A DNA stretch of 64,000 nt from Sternotherus odoratus (lineage: Eukaryota; Chordata; Testudines; Kinosternidae), in contig JAVMKO010000001.1 of assembly GCA_032164245.1 (NCBI GenBank), positions 167,515,434 through 167,579,433 on the forward strand, written 5' to 3'. How positions within the stretch are numbered: position 1 is the stretch's first letter; each line of letters opens with the position of its first letter. Shown here piece by piece: positions 24,629 through 36,457 of this stretch. The translations under genes were made by a program, and so were the position numbers. Under the pieces are notes generated by a model. The model was given only the letters and a program-made list of their open reading frames with translations, made no database searches and was not told the DNA's origin.

Positions 24629-24878
24629 GGGTCTGTCTACACTGCCTGGATTGGTGGGCAGTGATTGATGTATTAGGGATCGATTTATCGTGTCTAGTGT
24701 AGCTGCGATAAATTGATCCGCGAATATGCTACCTGTCGACTCCTGTACTTCATCTCTGTGAGAGGCAGAAGCGGAGTCGACTGGGTAGGAGCAGTGGTCG
24801 ACTTGCTGTCGTGTGGATGGCCAGGTAAGTCGACCTAAGATACACAACTTCAGATACGTGATCTTAGGTCGACCTCCT
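24629..24878. mobile_element. Harbinger-like MITE, truncated, with hairpin
   Basis: It begins TAA|GGGTCTGTCTACACTGC, matching the TAA-flanked terminus of the complete MITE at 50015. A GATCGATTTATCG/CGATAAATTGATC pair and a near-perfect stem (GTCGACCTAAGAT and ATCTTAGGTCGAC, 24828-24871) lie inside. No matching right terminus was found, so the copy is truncated 60 bp before the last BACE2 exon. Confidence 0.6.
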
Positions 24879-24938
24879 TTCTCTGTTTAATGTTTAAATG
24901 GCTGTTTAAATAATGTTTCTCTTTTTGTAATTTCTCAG

Positions 24939-25192
24939 AAATTGATGGCTCTCCAGTATCTGAGATTGAAGGCCCTTTCACAACAGCAGATATAGCAAGC
25001 AACTGTGTTGCCACAATGACCTTCCACGAACCGATGTTGTGGATTATCTCCTATGCTCTCATGAGTTTATGTGGAATCATCCTCCTTGTCTTGCTAATCT
25101 TACTGCTTCTTCCTCCTCGCTGTCAGCATCGCTTCACTGACAATGATGTAGTCAATGATGAGTCATCGTTAGTGCGTCATCGATGGAAATGA
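24939..25192 (+). CDS. BACE2: BACE2 last coding exon: stalk, transmembrane segment and cytoplasmic tail
   Basis: The acceptor is TTTCTCAG before 24939. Two bases complete the split glutamate codon from 5922, then 83 codons and TGA at 25190-25192. The encoded part has a Thr/Ser/Glu-rich juxtamembrane stalk (EIEGPFTTADIASNC), one hydrophobic membrane span of about 24 residues starting near LWIISYALMS, and a short cytosolic tail ending DESSLVRHRWK. This tail, which carries the sorting signal, is diagnostic of BACE2. BACE2 is a type I membrane protein, so this exon anchors it. Confidence 0.96.
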
Positions 25193-27520
25193 GGAACCTT
25201 GGATTCTCTTAACACAATTAAGGATAAAGTTTCTCAACCACGGAGAGAAAGCCAAGGCCTTGTTCCATATACATTAATCTCCAATCACTGTTCTACTGCT
25301 GGATACTCTGCAGGCATATTGCATCATAATTTTTTACGCTTTATTTTCTAACACTGATTCTGAACCAAAACATTATAACCACTCTCAAGTGCTACCTTAC
25401 TGGTTCTGCTCCTCAACAGCACAGCTGAACCTTTAAGATCTCAGTAGTGCTTTTTAAAAAAAAACAAACAAATATTGCGATGTTCTTCCATCAGATGCAC
25501 AATGTTGCTCGTCTCTTTCTCATAAGAAGAAAAGAACTGTCACGTTTCTAACATTAATCAAGCCTTGAATATAGAAAAAAGATCATAAGTTTTATTGATT
25601 TTTCTTATTAATCACATTAAAGAAATACTATTTTCTGTTTACAGCAATTCATTTTGAAACCATGCTCACAGGGCAAGGGAGAGGGAAAAGTGAGTCTTGC
25701 ATAGCAGATGGAAGAAAGTCAGGTCAAGAAGAAATTTTATTATTTTCCAAGAAAATAAACTGCTGACATTTTGAGTGGATCTCCCTTTGTAAGCCATCCA
25801 TCCTAAATAGATTGAAAAGGAAAAATGGGAAACCAAAACTACTCCGTTTTAGTGTAAAACAAGACTACCTCCGTTAATTTATAAGGATACCTACTCTTGG
25901 TAACTGTGGTGCACATAAAACTGCTCTTAAACCACAAGAAATCTCTTACAACAAGATGCATTTCCTTGACTCCCAAATAGTTATTGCTTAATCCTCCTTT
26001 TATAAAATAGTTTTTCACTTAAACATGTTAAGTATGTCAATTTAGCTCTGGCATGTCCATCATGGTGAAATTATATTATATTGACACTGAGTGGTGGGAA
26101 CACTAGAAAAGAGACTGAAAAATACTGGTCCAGTAATCCTAAAAAAAATATTAAAAATAAAAATCACTATGGACCAAATTATCATCTCAGTTGTATAAAT
26201 CTGGAGTTTAACGGAGATCAGAATGTGACCCTTTATTTAAATATTGATGAGTATTTTCTTATAGCTAGTAAGCCAGTGTTCCAGTAGCTCAATCTTGGTT
26301 TCCTTCGTAAAGTCTTGCACAGTCAATGGGGGGGGAGCAGGAGGGAGGAACAGTGCTAGGCTCAGAAATTCAATTATAGTTGCACTTTTTAAACACCACC
26401 TACATTTTGTGTCCTGCCTAAAAGTGCCTCTTAAGGTGTTTTATTATAGCTTCAGATTGCTGGGTCGGCTGAGGAAATAGTTGGAGTTTGTTTATACATC
26501 TGAAATTGCTTTTCTTGGAACTAGGAGTAGGAAATTTCTGCATATGTCTTGTTTTTGTTTTGTTTTGTTTTCTCCTGGCCTTATCAAAAACTATACTAAG
26601 AAATGTAAAAATCTGCATAGCAAGAATGAGAAAAATGGGTTAGAATTAGGCTTATTTTCACAGATTTTTATTCCATTATACTTATCACTATAAATCAAAC
26701 AACCTCCTTTTTTATATTGTTTAAAAAATTGACCCTTTGTCAGTTTTAATACGAAGGTGACTCAAATCATGCTAAGATAGCACTATCTTTGTTTCCTCAT
26801 GTGAGCTGGGTGGCTGAGCATTTTCTTTCAGATATCATGGCATTTCTGTTCCATAGTGTACTTTCAGATTAAGGTTGGGTTTTTTTCTTTGCACAAAAGG
26901 AGGATAAAATGCAATGCACCTGATTTTCTGAAATCCTGAGCTCCCACAGTTCCTGTTGATTTCACATGGGAATAGGGCGCTCAGTGCTTTTGAAAATGTG
27001 GCCCTGCGTTTCTTTATAATTGAAGGTTCATACCATTGAAACAAATACCATTGAAACAAATACCATTGAAACAAATACCATTGAAACAATTAGGAGCATT
27101 GAGTTGAAACATAAAAAGAAAGTTCCTTTTTGAGTTTTACCCAAAGTTTTTGCTTTAGAAATAATGGTGTTTCTAGGTCTTCAATCCAATTCCATTTAGT
27201 CCTCCAGGGTTTGGCATGGCACATAGGAATGTGACCAAAAATAATCTTGTTGTTGTTAAGAAAATATATTTAATACTCTTGTCATATTTTGTTTTAAATT
27301 AAAGTAATTTTTGACTTTTTGTACAGTTAACAGATTAATAGTGCAGGGGAGAATGAAACCATCTTTATTACTTTTGAAGGGGAAAAAGTCATACCCTTGA
27401 AATATTTTTACTTTAGCTTTGATTACTGAAAATTATTGGACAAAATTCTTGGTATACTTTGTATTGACAAGGTAACTCTCTCTCCAGAGTAGTTCAATAA
27501 AGTATTTTTACTACACTGTA
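25193..27520 (+). other. BACE2: Probable BACE2 3' untranslated region
   Basis: About 2.3 kb after the stop has no recognisable transposon, unlike the rest of the region. Candidate polyadenylation signals are an AATAAA near 25754 and, more convincing, AATAAA at 27496-27501 followed by a T-rich stretch. Four tandem copies of a 15-bp unit (TACCATTGAAACAAA) lie at 27031-27090. The extent of the UTR is inference; a transcript would settle it. Confidence 0.55.
27031..27090. repeat. 15-bp tandem repeat, four copies
   Basis: TACCATTGAAACAAA is repeated four times with only the last base of the final unit changed. It lies in the probable BACE2 3' UTR. Confidence 0.95.
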
Positions 27521-28956
27521 TTTCATAAAAAGCCCTTCAGTTTGTTTCATTTTAAATGTCATCAATCAAGACATTTTAACAGAAGTACTTGAATTACATA
27601 AGCAGTAATCCAGTAACAGAAATTAAACAGACAGTAATACAGTGTGAGTTTTCATGGCATCCCTTGTCACTAAAATCAGGCGTATAGTTAAAGTGGTGTT
27701 AGTTGCATCCACTAGCCGCACAAACTTCGTCAGCTACTAAATTGATACTTGCAGTAGCGGATATTCAGGTGGGTATTGCTTTGTTGCTCTGGCAACAGGA
27801 AAAGCAATGGGAACTCCTACAGGTTTCAATTGTTAGCCAGCAGCACATTCATAAAAAAATACTCAAGTGCATTATTTTCTTAAAGATGAAGCTCAATGAT
27901 AAACTAAAATCTCATGAAGTGTTTCTTATTCAGGAGGATTTTTTTTCCAATTTTGAAATAGTGCTATAAGATATTTCATACCCCTGTTGATTTATTTCAG
28001 GGATTTTCATAGATTTTTAAACCATGCCTTCAAAAACAAGGTTATAGGGGAAAATAGTTATTGATTCCCAAGACAATTTATCACCTTTAAAAAAATAAAT
28101 GTACCCAAATGATGGGGTAATAGATCAATATACCCCAATGCTAACATAACCGTAGTAGTTTCTGATGCAATGCATTCCAAATTTTAACATTAAATGTATT
28201 TACCAGGCAAATGTGGGAAAGTCCTAGTTCATTGCATACAGTGTCTTTAATCATTAATAAAATTTAGCTGTTTCCTAATGAATTAGATGTGTGATAGATT
28301 TCACTTCATGCTGCAATTCAAGCTGCAGCAAGGGAAAACAACAATTCTGTCTTCACTGTTCTGTTGCTCCATGATGAATTTCGGGGATCTTATTTTGGGC
28401 TACCTTGCTTAACCCAGGCAGTGACGAGAACAGGTACATTTGACTTGGAAAGCATATTTTTATATATTGTAATGAAGTTGATCTGAACGTTAATGTTAAT
28501 TAAATAGACTACACTTAGTATCCTTCTGCTATAGTTATTGAACTTACTTACATCATCATACTGATATATCTGTCATTAACATTTTAGTTCTGAGCTTTGC
28601 CTTTGTGTAGATAGTAAATCAGACTCCTCAGAGTTTAGAATCTGCATGTCTCCAAGAAAGGAACACTAACCTGTTAACAATATTCTTATCTTTATTAGTT
28701 GAAAGCAAGTAATTGAGTAGAATCCAAAAGTATTTTCTTATAAGAGTGCAAGTCTTACGTTGTATTGATTGCAGAGTACATTGTTTTGGTAGTAGGTAGT
28801 TTGTATCGTCTGTGTATGAAAATACCTGGAGCAACTATCCCAACTGCGTAGCAATTCTACGTAGGATTTGCTAAAGACTAGATTCTATGGCAGAGGTAAT
28901 CCAGAATGATTGTTCCATTGAAGTGATTTTTGACTTCTTTAATGGTCCAAGACTAG
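27521..28956. other. Intergenic sequence, nothing recognised
   Basis: AT-rich sequence downstream of the probable BACE2 polyadenylation site. The short frames present look like chance and have no recognisable product. Confidence 0.6.
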
Positions 28957-28969
28957 TCTTCCAATTCTG

Positions 28970-29378
28970 CAAAAGCGACCAAGAGTCTTGTAGCACCTTT
29001 ATAGACTAACAGATTTTAGGGATCATGAGATTTTGTGGGTTAAGACCCACTTCATCAGATGAATGTTGTGGAAATCTCCAGAGGCAGTCATAAATATGCA
29101 GGCAAGAAAGCAAGCTAAATTCAATCGGGGGTGTGGTGAAGCCCACTTCCAGCACGTGATCTGGAGGTGTGAATGCCCAGAGAGGAGAAACTGCTTTTGT
29201 AATTGGTTCTTGCTTGCATATTTATACCTGCCTCTGGAGATTTCCACAACATTCATCTGATGAAGTGGGTCTTAACCCACGAAAGCTCATGATCCCTAAA
29301 ATCTGTTAGTCTATAAGGTGCTACAAGACTCTTGGTCGCTTTTGCAGATCCAGACTAACACGGCTACACCTCTGATAC
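28970..29378. mobile_element. Penelope-like short insertion with 120-bp inverted arms
   Basis: 28967-29087 and 29228-29347 are reverse complements over about 120 bp with roughly two substitutions and one indel, around a 140-bp spacer. The ends carry the motifs 'GACTAACAGATTTTAGGGATC' shortened and 'CAGACTAACACGGCTAC', which belong to the terminal part of Penelope-like elements abundant in turtles. The whole is flanked by a 13-bp duplication TCTTCCAATTCTG (28957-28969 and 29379-29391). Inverted partial copies and 10-20-bp duplications are typical of Penelope insertions. Confidence 0.75.
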
Positions 29379-29391
29379 TCTTCCAATTCTG

Positions 29392-31177
29392 ATATCAAAT
29401 TTGCCAGCATGAGGAAGCTTGGAAAGGTAACCTGTAGAAATGAGCATGAAAGTAAATAAATGAAATATGTGTGAATCGGAAAAGTCAGCTGCACATAATT
29501 TTGTAATTGTTTCTATTGTAAAACAGTTTAAAATCTACGAAATTGGCATTCCTTAAATGAATTTCAGGTGCAATTTGCCAAAATATTACAATTGATTGTA
29601 GACTGGAATATGCCTCTTATAGGTTCAAGTTACGTCAGACTCTACTCCCTGACTGTTGTGAACACTGGTTTTATAACCATTAACATTCTTGCTGCTGTTT
29701 GACTATGATAAGCAAGTTAGGTTGTATCCCATTATGATCCTCTCATCTCTTGAGTTTCTCAGAGTATCTTATCTGTAGGCACAACCTTCGGATCAAGGCT
29801 AGGCTGGTAATGGTCCCAAGTCTTACTACTGCCTAATGGCTCTTAGGTGACATAATTCACTGATCTGAAATTAATTGATGGTCTCAGCTCCTCTTATATA
29901 GGAGAGGGAGCCATGTTGCAAAAACCTCTATTGCAACTGGTGCAACAGGCAGAGAGGCTAAGGATTAGTTGAAATGGATTAGTTTTGTACAACAGTATGG
30001 GAAGAGACTGTACTCCACCCCTACTAAAAGATGGATCTCTGCTGAAGCATGTTTGTTGGCAAAACAGAATAGAGAAGCTTGCATTGCTGTTGCTCTTGCT
30101 TTAGATCTTAGTTCACAGTTTGGCACCTTTTGTGAGAATTCACTTGTTAAGTATGTTTTTAAAAATAAGACTATCCTAAAGATAAAAATAAGACTATCCT
30201 AAACTATCTCATGTTGTCCACACCAGAGTGGATGCATAATTCTCATTAACAAGTGTAATAACTCCAAACTGGAATCTCAAAGCATCACTTACATTATGTA
30301 ATGATTGCAGATAACCTTGTTTTTCTGCATTGCTGATAGTGTATTTACAGGCAAATGAAACTAGGTTTTTTATTTTTATATATTTATATATAAAATATAT
30401 ATAATTTTAAATATATAATATTACATTTGTTACTGTTTGCATAGCTTCACAAATATTTAAACTTTCTTTTTTCTTTTCATTGTTAATTCAGCATGATTGG
30501 CTCTCCAGTATTGGGCAGATTGTTTTCGGACAAAAAATGCGGACAGGATACTTTTTCAGCCAACCAAAGGTTAAATATAGAAAGTAACTCTAATTTTCCA
30601 AATGAACCTAACGTTCAATTAAATGTTGAATGTCTTATTTAAGATTAAGTGATCATTGTCATCAGAATTTAACTGTGTGTTTGACTCTAGTTTGTATATT
30701 ATGAGCAAAATAGGGAGGGAAACTTCTGACAATTTGTTCTTTCCCTTTTGGAATAAAATTGAACTGGTGACCAAGAATTAAATTATGGCTGTGATCACAC
30801 CAATTAATAATGGTAACTAAAATAATGTTTCTAAACTTTGGTGTCAAAATATTGTCTACATGTATATCTTCTCTCTCACCACTTGGGAAGTGTTGGGGGA
30901 GTGAGGGACAGAAGGTAGAAATTCTAAAGGACGTGACATCAGGAAATAATTGCAAGAAAGTCAGCAGTAAGTCAGGACCAGCCCTTAAGCCAGCATTTCT
31001 CAAAGGCGGCCACCAGCGGCTTTTCTTGCAGCCACAGCCTCCTGGGTGGTGATGGCAAAGCAGTGGTCCTTCCTCTGGGAATGTCAGGAGGAGTTGGGAC
31101 ATGCCCCCCTTTGGAGGCACAAACATCAGAGGAGCAGACAGCAGTGTGAGTTCCCCATCAACAGTCAAAACGGGGTA
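29392..31177. other. Intergenic sequence, no genes seen
   Basis: A strongly AT-rich tract lies at 30366-30425. Short frames at 29969-30202 and 30662-31243 show no recognised domain. Nothing else could be supported. Confidence 0.6.
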
Positions 31178-31185
31178 CTCTAATG

Positions 31186-31546
31186 CAGGGGTGGCTAACC
31201 TGAACCTGAGAAGGAGCCAGAATTTACCAATGTACATTGCCAAAGAGCCACAGGAATACGTCAGTGATTCCCGATCATTTTCCCACCCCCACTTCTAGCA
31301 CCTCCTGCCCACCAAGAACCGCGCCCATCATCACCTCTTCCTCCCTCCCCACACTTCCGGATCAGTTGTTTCTTGGCATGTAGCAGGCTCAGGGGAGGGT
31401 GTGGGAAGGGGTGGAGTGAAGGCAGAGCCAGGTGTTGAGCAGTGAGCACCCCCCTGCACATTGGAAAGTTGGTGCCTATACAAGGAGTTGCATATTAACT
31501 TCTGAAGGCCGTATGTGGCTCCGGATCCACAGGTTGGCCACCCCTG
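31186..31546. mobile_element. hAT-type MITE with 8-bp duplication
   Basis: The ends are CAGGGGTGGCTAACCTGAAC at 31186 and the inverted CACAGGTTGGCCACCCCTG to 31546. The flanks are CTCTAATG (31178-31185) and TTCTAATG (31547-31554), 7 of 8 matching. No transposase is present. Confidence 0.85.
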
Positions 31547-31554
31547 TTCTAATG

Positions 31555-32490
31555 CCTCATCTGAAGAGTGCATTACTGGCCAAAAGAGAGTGAGTATGAG
31601 TGACTATAAGAATTTGAGTTCTGAAATGTCATCTGGAAGTTCTCATCTGGAAGGGAAAACTTAAATGAGAAAATCATATTTTAAGTTGCCTTGCGTTTTA
31701 AGAGAAAACCATGTATCAACTTCTAAAACTCGACACTGAACACATTAAGTTCCATGTGATACGCCAGATGGAATTATTTCCTTAAGTGAAATTTCCATTT
31801 ATTGGAGAAATTTCTTCACCTGAGAACTCAATTCTATTTTAATGGTTCCGAGTTGAATGTTAATTAAAGGAAGATAGGGCCAAAATCTTGAGAAAGAGGG
31901 ATGCTACATTTATAAAGCCAGTCTTCAGCTACTGTACAACGTTGTTCCCGTTGTACGGCATCACGACAGGATTTTCTAAAGGTTGGTATTTTTGTACAAG
32001 TTCCACTGTTCTTCGATGTGCACTATATAAAAAATTAAAATTTCTGCTTATTTCAATAAATGAATAATTGTTCTAACTTGTTCAGTGTATCTTTTAAATC
32101 ATGTTGTATTCCACTTCCTGGTCACTAGTGTTCAGTATCTAACCAAATTTTTCCCAATGCAATGAAATTCAGGGTACCTTTGACCAAATGTAAATTATTA
32201 TCAACAATAACCCCTCAATATGGCTTCAGCTTAAAAGTGAAAATAGAACTTGTCTAGGAGTGATTGAAAGTTAAAACCTGCAGAAGGCTGACTGCTGTAT
32301 TTGACAGCGAAATTTTCACATTCACTCTTAGAAATGAATTGTTTTTGCTTCATCTTTCCCTCAGAAGTATTCCCCACTGGACAGAGATCAGACATGGAAA
32401 AATTTACCCAGTAGGTGAAACTTTTGGATCCTTTAGAAAGACAGATGGAAAACAGTTATACTAATAACACTTTTGACTATTTTAACTATA
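31555..32490. other. Intergenic sequence, nothing recognised
   Basis: About 0.9 kb between two hAT MITEs, without coding, RNA or transposon signals that I can support. Confidence 0.6.
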
Positions 32491-32498
32491 GCTATTTC

Positions 32499-32672
32499 CA
32501 CTGTTCCCTCTAGGCTGTGCGGGTGTGCATGCACACACAGATCCTAAACCCCACACGCACAGCAAAACACTGCGTGCACAAAAATTTGCACAGAAGCACA
32601 AAAGTTTGAACAGAAGGGATTTTTGGGATTTTTTTTGTGCACATGGCTTGTCAAAAATTAGAGGGAACATTG
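32499..32672. mobile_element. Small hAT-type MITE
   Basis: 174 bp with inverted ends CACTGTTCCCTCTAGGCTG and AATTAGAGGGAACATTG. Flanked by GCTATTTC (32491-32498) and GCTATCTC (32673-32680), 7 of 8 matching. The interior is GTGCACA-rich. Confidence 0.82.
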
Positions 32673-32680
32673 GCTATCTC

Positions 32681-35135
32681 TAATGCTCCAGCTATAAGAT
32701 GGAAAAAGGACACACACTTCATGGTACTATTTTTAATACTACATCTTTTTAGGTATTTAAGTATGACACCAAAAGAAAATAGAGATCTATAAATATTATT
32801 AAATCTATAAAATTATTTATATTAAATTTGCTCTGATTATTTCATTCTCTCTCACAAGGTGGCACTCCTGCGACATCTCAGATGTGACTTCTTTGAGACT
32901 TTCTTCACAACTGATTGAGTGAAAAAAAATCAAAGCAGTTTACAAGTCCTTTTTAAAAATATCCATATACATAAATAATCTTATGCCATAATGATTGTCT
33001 GATTCTTTTTGTTGAAGAATCAGCATTCTATTTTTTAAAATCCTTTATTTCTAAGCTGCCAGGTGGCATCTTTTATGTATTTATACAAAATATGTTACTA
33101 GTCAATAGATACCAGGAATATCTGGTCAAACGAGACACATTTTTACATTCTAAAATGGAACAGTATTTTCAATTTACCCACTATTTTGCATATATAATTG
33201 ATATTATAATTATAATATTATAATTGATTTGACTTTTGTCTTTTCCTGTTCAATGAAGCCTGATTTGTTTCCATGTTTCCAACTTTTTGGTAACAGGTCA
33301 GATGAGAGTTCTTTCCTGTGCTTGCCTTTCTCCTACGCTTTTAAAACTTCCACTGCTTCAGAGTACAGCCCATTGAATGCCCATCTGTACTTCTGAAAGT
33401 TTTCTCTAAAACTATATATAAACTTTGTCCTAACCAATACAGATATCCACTGTTGGATTGGTTTGGCTTAACACAACCATTTTTGCCTCTTTAAAAGGAG
33501 AGGAATTTTGTGTAGCACTTGCAGACAAAACACACTTGTTAAATTTGAGTACAGATTAAGAATATAAATTTCTACAAAGAATACTGTATTTAGCATAAAC
33601 CCTATTCAAAGCCAGGATGTTCAGAGTTAAGGTTAAATATATAATACTCCAAATATCTGAAAGTATGAAAGATCACAGTTAAAAGTGCCCAAACTAATTT
33701 GTCACTGCTCCCTCAACAATTACTTTTCTGGTTGCTTGTTGAGGTGGGGTGGGGTTTTTTTGGTTTGGTTTGGTTTTGTTTTTTAAGTGACTTTGCAAGA
33801 TGTCTGGTTTTTGAGGAAACATTTCTGAGAATCATAAGAACTCGTCTACCTAAAGGCTTAAATTTTGAACAGCCATGGAATTTGTACAGCTAGCAAATGA
33901 AATGAAATAGTGAACTGTGCTCCACAGACCTTGGTCTATAACTGGTTTCATGTTTCCATTGATATCCGATCTCTCTAGTTAGTGCTTGCATTTTTGATAC
34001 TTGGAATCATTGGGCCTTATCCTAAGAGGTGCCAAATGCCTTCAATACCACATGTGATCAACATTTAAAGGGCGAATGGGGAATAATTGCCTTAATATAT
34101 TGTTTGTCGAACCAGGAATTTGTAAAGCAGGTGTTTTCCTATGGAGCGTATATAATTGTAAAGAAGGCTAGAGTTGTCAGCTCTAGTAAACCTATGACTA
34201 AGAGGAGAATGATATGGTGTTCATTGTCATTGATAGTATGAAACTTTGTAAGATATATAAAGTCGTTTGATTTTTCTCAGAACATTGCTGCAGGGACAGT
34301 TAAATTAGTTTGGGGACCTTTGCTGTGAATGTTCCTACTTTTCAGTGTTTGAGTTTGTGTAGCCTTAAATCTGGCTTTCATCTTTTTTAATTTTTGGTGG
34401 TGGTGGTGGTGGGGGGGGGTTGGTTTGGTTTGTTGGGGTTTGCGGGAGGGGTGTTTCTTTGGGATTATGTGTTGCTACCTACAATGTTCTGCAGGGATTT
34501 TTAATCCTCAAATTACTGATATCTCCTTCAGTTCACTCCTACACTCTATTTCACCAATTAAACTCATTCCTACCATTCTCCCCCATTCAGTCCTGCAAGT
34601 CCAACCCATCTCCGCTCATTTTGCCCATCTCTACGCCTGTGCCTCTATCACAAGTACTGATTCAAACCTGTAATGTCAGTTTTTAATGCCCTTTATCTAG
34701 AAGAGGTGAAATCTAAAATTCTCATGTGTGGTGTGACTCTGGGCTAATAGTATGTGCCAAACCTCCATCCCTCAGGTGAAAAAAAGTTAAGCTAAAACCA
34801 TAAATTGGCCACCACCAAACCATTGGATTTCAGTCTCATTGGCTTTTCCAGCTCATCAATTTGAAAGTGTTTATTGTATTGCTCGCCATTCTTTTTCCAT
34901 TACTTATTTAATTCTTGTGTTTCTGTGTTTTGTTTAGGCCTTCTGCTTTTCAGTGAAGGTAATTTAATATTCTCAAAGTCTGCCTGTGTGCCAAGCCTTT
35001 GCATCCAGGTTTCATGAAGGACTTCAAGGGTCCCCAGAGAGACTATTTCATTATTTTTGTTTCGAAGTAGACATAGGCCTTGATCCTGCAAGTTACTCTG
35101 CAAACAGACCTCCGTGAGATTGCAAGAGTCCACCT
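32681..35135. other. Intergenic sequence without genes
   Basis: AT-rich sequence with a T/G-rich run near 33742-33785 and a GGT microsatellite at about 34396-34420. Frames of 60-90 codons have no recognised product. Confidence 0.6.
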
Positions 35136-35300
35136 GCATAGAAAAATTAGGACTCCTTGTGGCACCTTAGAGACTAACAAATTTATTTGGGCATACATTT
35201 CATAGGCTATAATCCACTTCATCAGATGCATGGAGTGAAAAATACAGTAGGCAGGTATAAATATACAGCACATGAAAAGATGGGAGTTGCCTTATCAACT
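35136..35300. mobile_element. Penelope-like element end fragment
   Basis: The block 'GGCACCTTAGAGACTAACAA' with 'TCATCAGATGCATGGAGTGA' and 'CAGGTATAAATATACAGCAC' is the same terminal module as at 40021-40150. It is a solitary fragment; no clear flanking duplication was found. Confidence 0.65.
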
Positions 35301-35441
35301 CATGGAACTGTGACCTTAGTGTTATAAAAACACTGACATTGAGTCATTCTTTAACATGTTTCTGCTCTAGCACAACTGCAGGCTTGTCACGGTACTGAAA
35401 TAGTTTGGTACCGTGTAGATCAATGGGTGCACGAAATATTA

Positions 35442-36457
35442 TGTGAAGGGGGTCATAACAGGTGTCTTATGTATGTATCTATTCCATATGTGTGTATCTA
35501 TTCCATATGTGTGTATCTATTCTGTAACTAAAGTTAAAGGTGCCTGTAATGCAAGCTTAGGCTTGGCTCCTGTGAAGGCTCAGACAGGCTGGGGCTGCCT
35601 GATGGCCCATTAAGGGACATCAACCACACAATGGACTTTGTATATGCCTGTCCACACCCGAGCTGCTCTAGGAATGTCACTGCCTGGTCAGAAACTGAAT
35701 CCTGGAGAAGTCTGGTGATTGGACCTTGTGACCATGAGCCTCCATTTTGCAACCGGACTCTGCAGAAGAAGGAGGAGGGCCCAGAAGAAAAAGTCTATAA
35801 AGCCTGGAAGACCATTCTCCATTTTGTCTTTCACCTCCAGTCTTCAGCCTGCTTTGTTTCCAGCTTTGGATGGAACTTTGCTACTCTGGGAACTCTGGAC
35901 AATGGTACTGACCCATCCCCCAAATGGGATGCATCCAAAGACTTTGATTTGAACCTGCAGTTTATTCTACCTTTGCTGCAAGCCTAAGCTAAGAGATGTG
36001 CCATTACTGCGTGTAATTGATTTCTTTTAACCATTCTTAACCCTCACCTATACCTTTTTCCTTTTATAATAAACCTTTAGATTTTTAGATTCTAAAGGAT
36101 TGGCTACAGCGTGATTTGTGGTAAGATCTGATTTGTATATTGACCTGGGTCTGGGGCCTGATTCTTTGGAATTGGGGAGAACCGTTTTCTTTATTTGGGG
36201 GATTGGTTTTCATAACCATTGATCCCCAGGATAGGTGGCTGCTGGTGGTGATACTGGGAATCTGGAGTGTCTTAAGGGGATTGCTTGTGTGACTTGTGGT
36301 TAGCCAGTGGGGTGAGACCAAAGTCTGTTCTGTTTGGCTGGTTGGGTTTGCCTTAGTGTGGAAAAACCCCAGCTTTGGGCTGTAGATGCCCTTTTGGAAG
36401 CAATCTGTCCTGATCTGACACTCACAGTTAGATCCCACCAGGAACAGCACCGTCACA
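35442..36457 (+). mobile_element. Probable solo LTR of an endogenous retroelement
   Basis: The block starts TGTGAAGGGG and ends ..GCACCGTCACA, a TGTGA/TCACA pair like an LTR. In order it has TATAAA at 35796-35801 and AATAAA at 36068-36073, the U3-R-U5 layout in plus orientation, and then a G/T-rich U5-like part. No gag or pol adjoins it, so it looks like a solo LTR. A target duplication was not found, so the left end is uncertain. Confidence 0.55.

Noticed and set aside
35631..35987. A 118-codon plus-strand frame as a novel gene
   Set aside because: It lies wholly inside the LTR-like block and covers its TATA region; there are no protein motifs.
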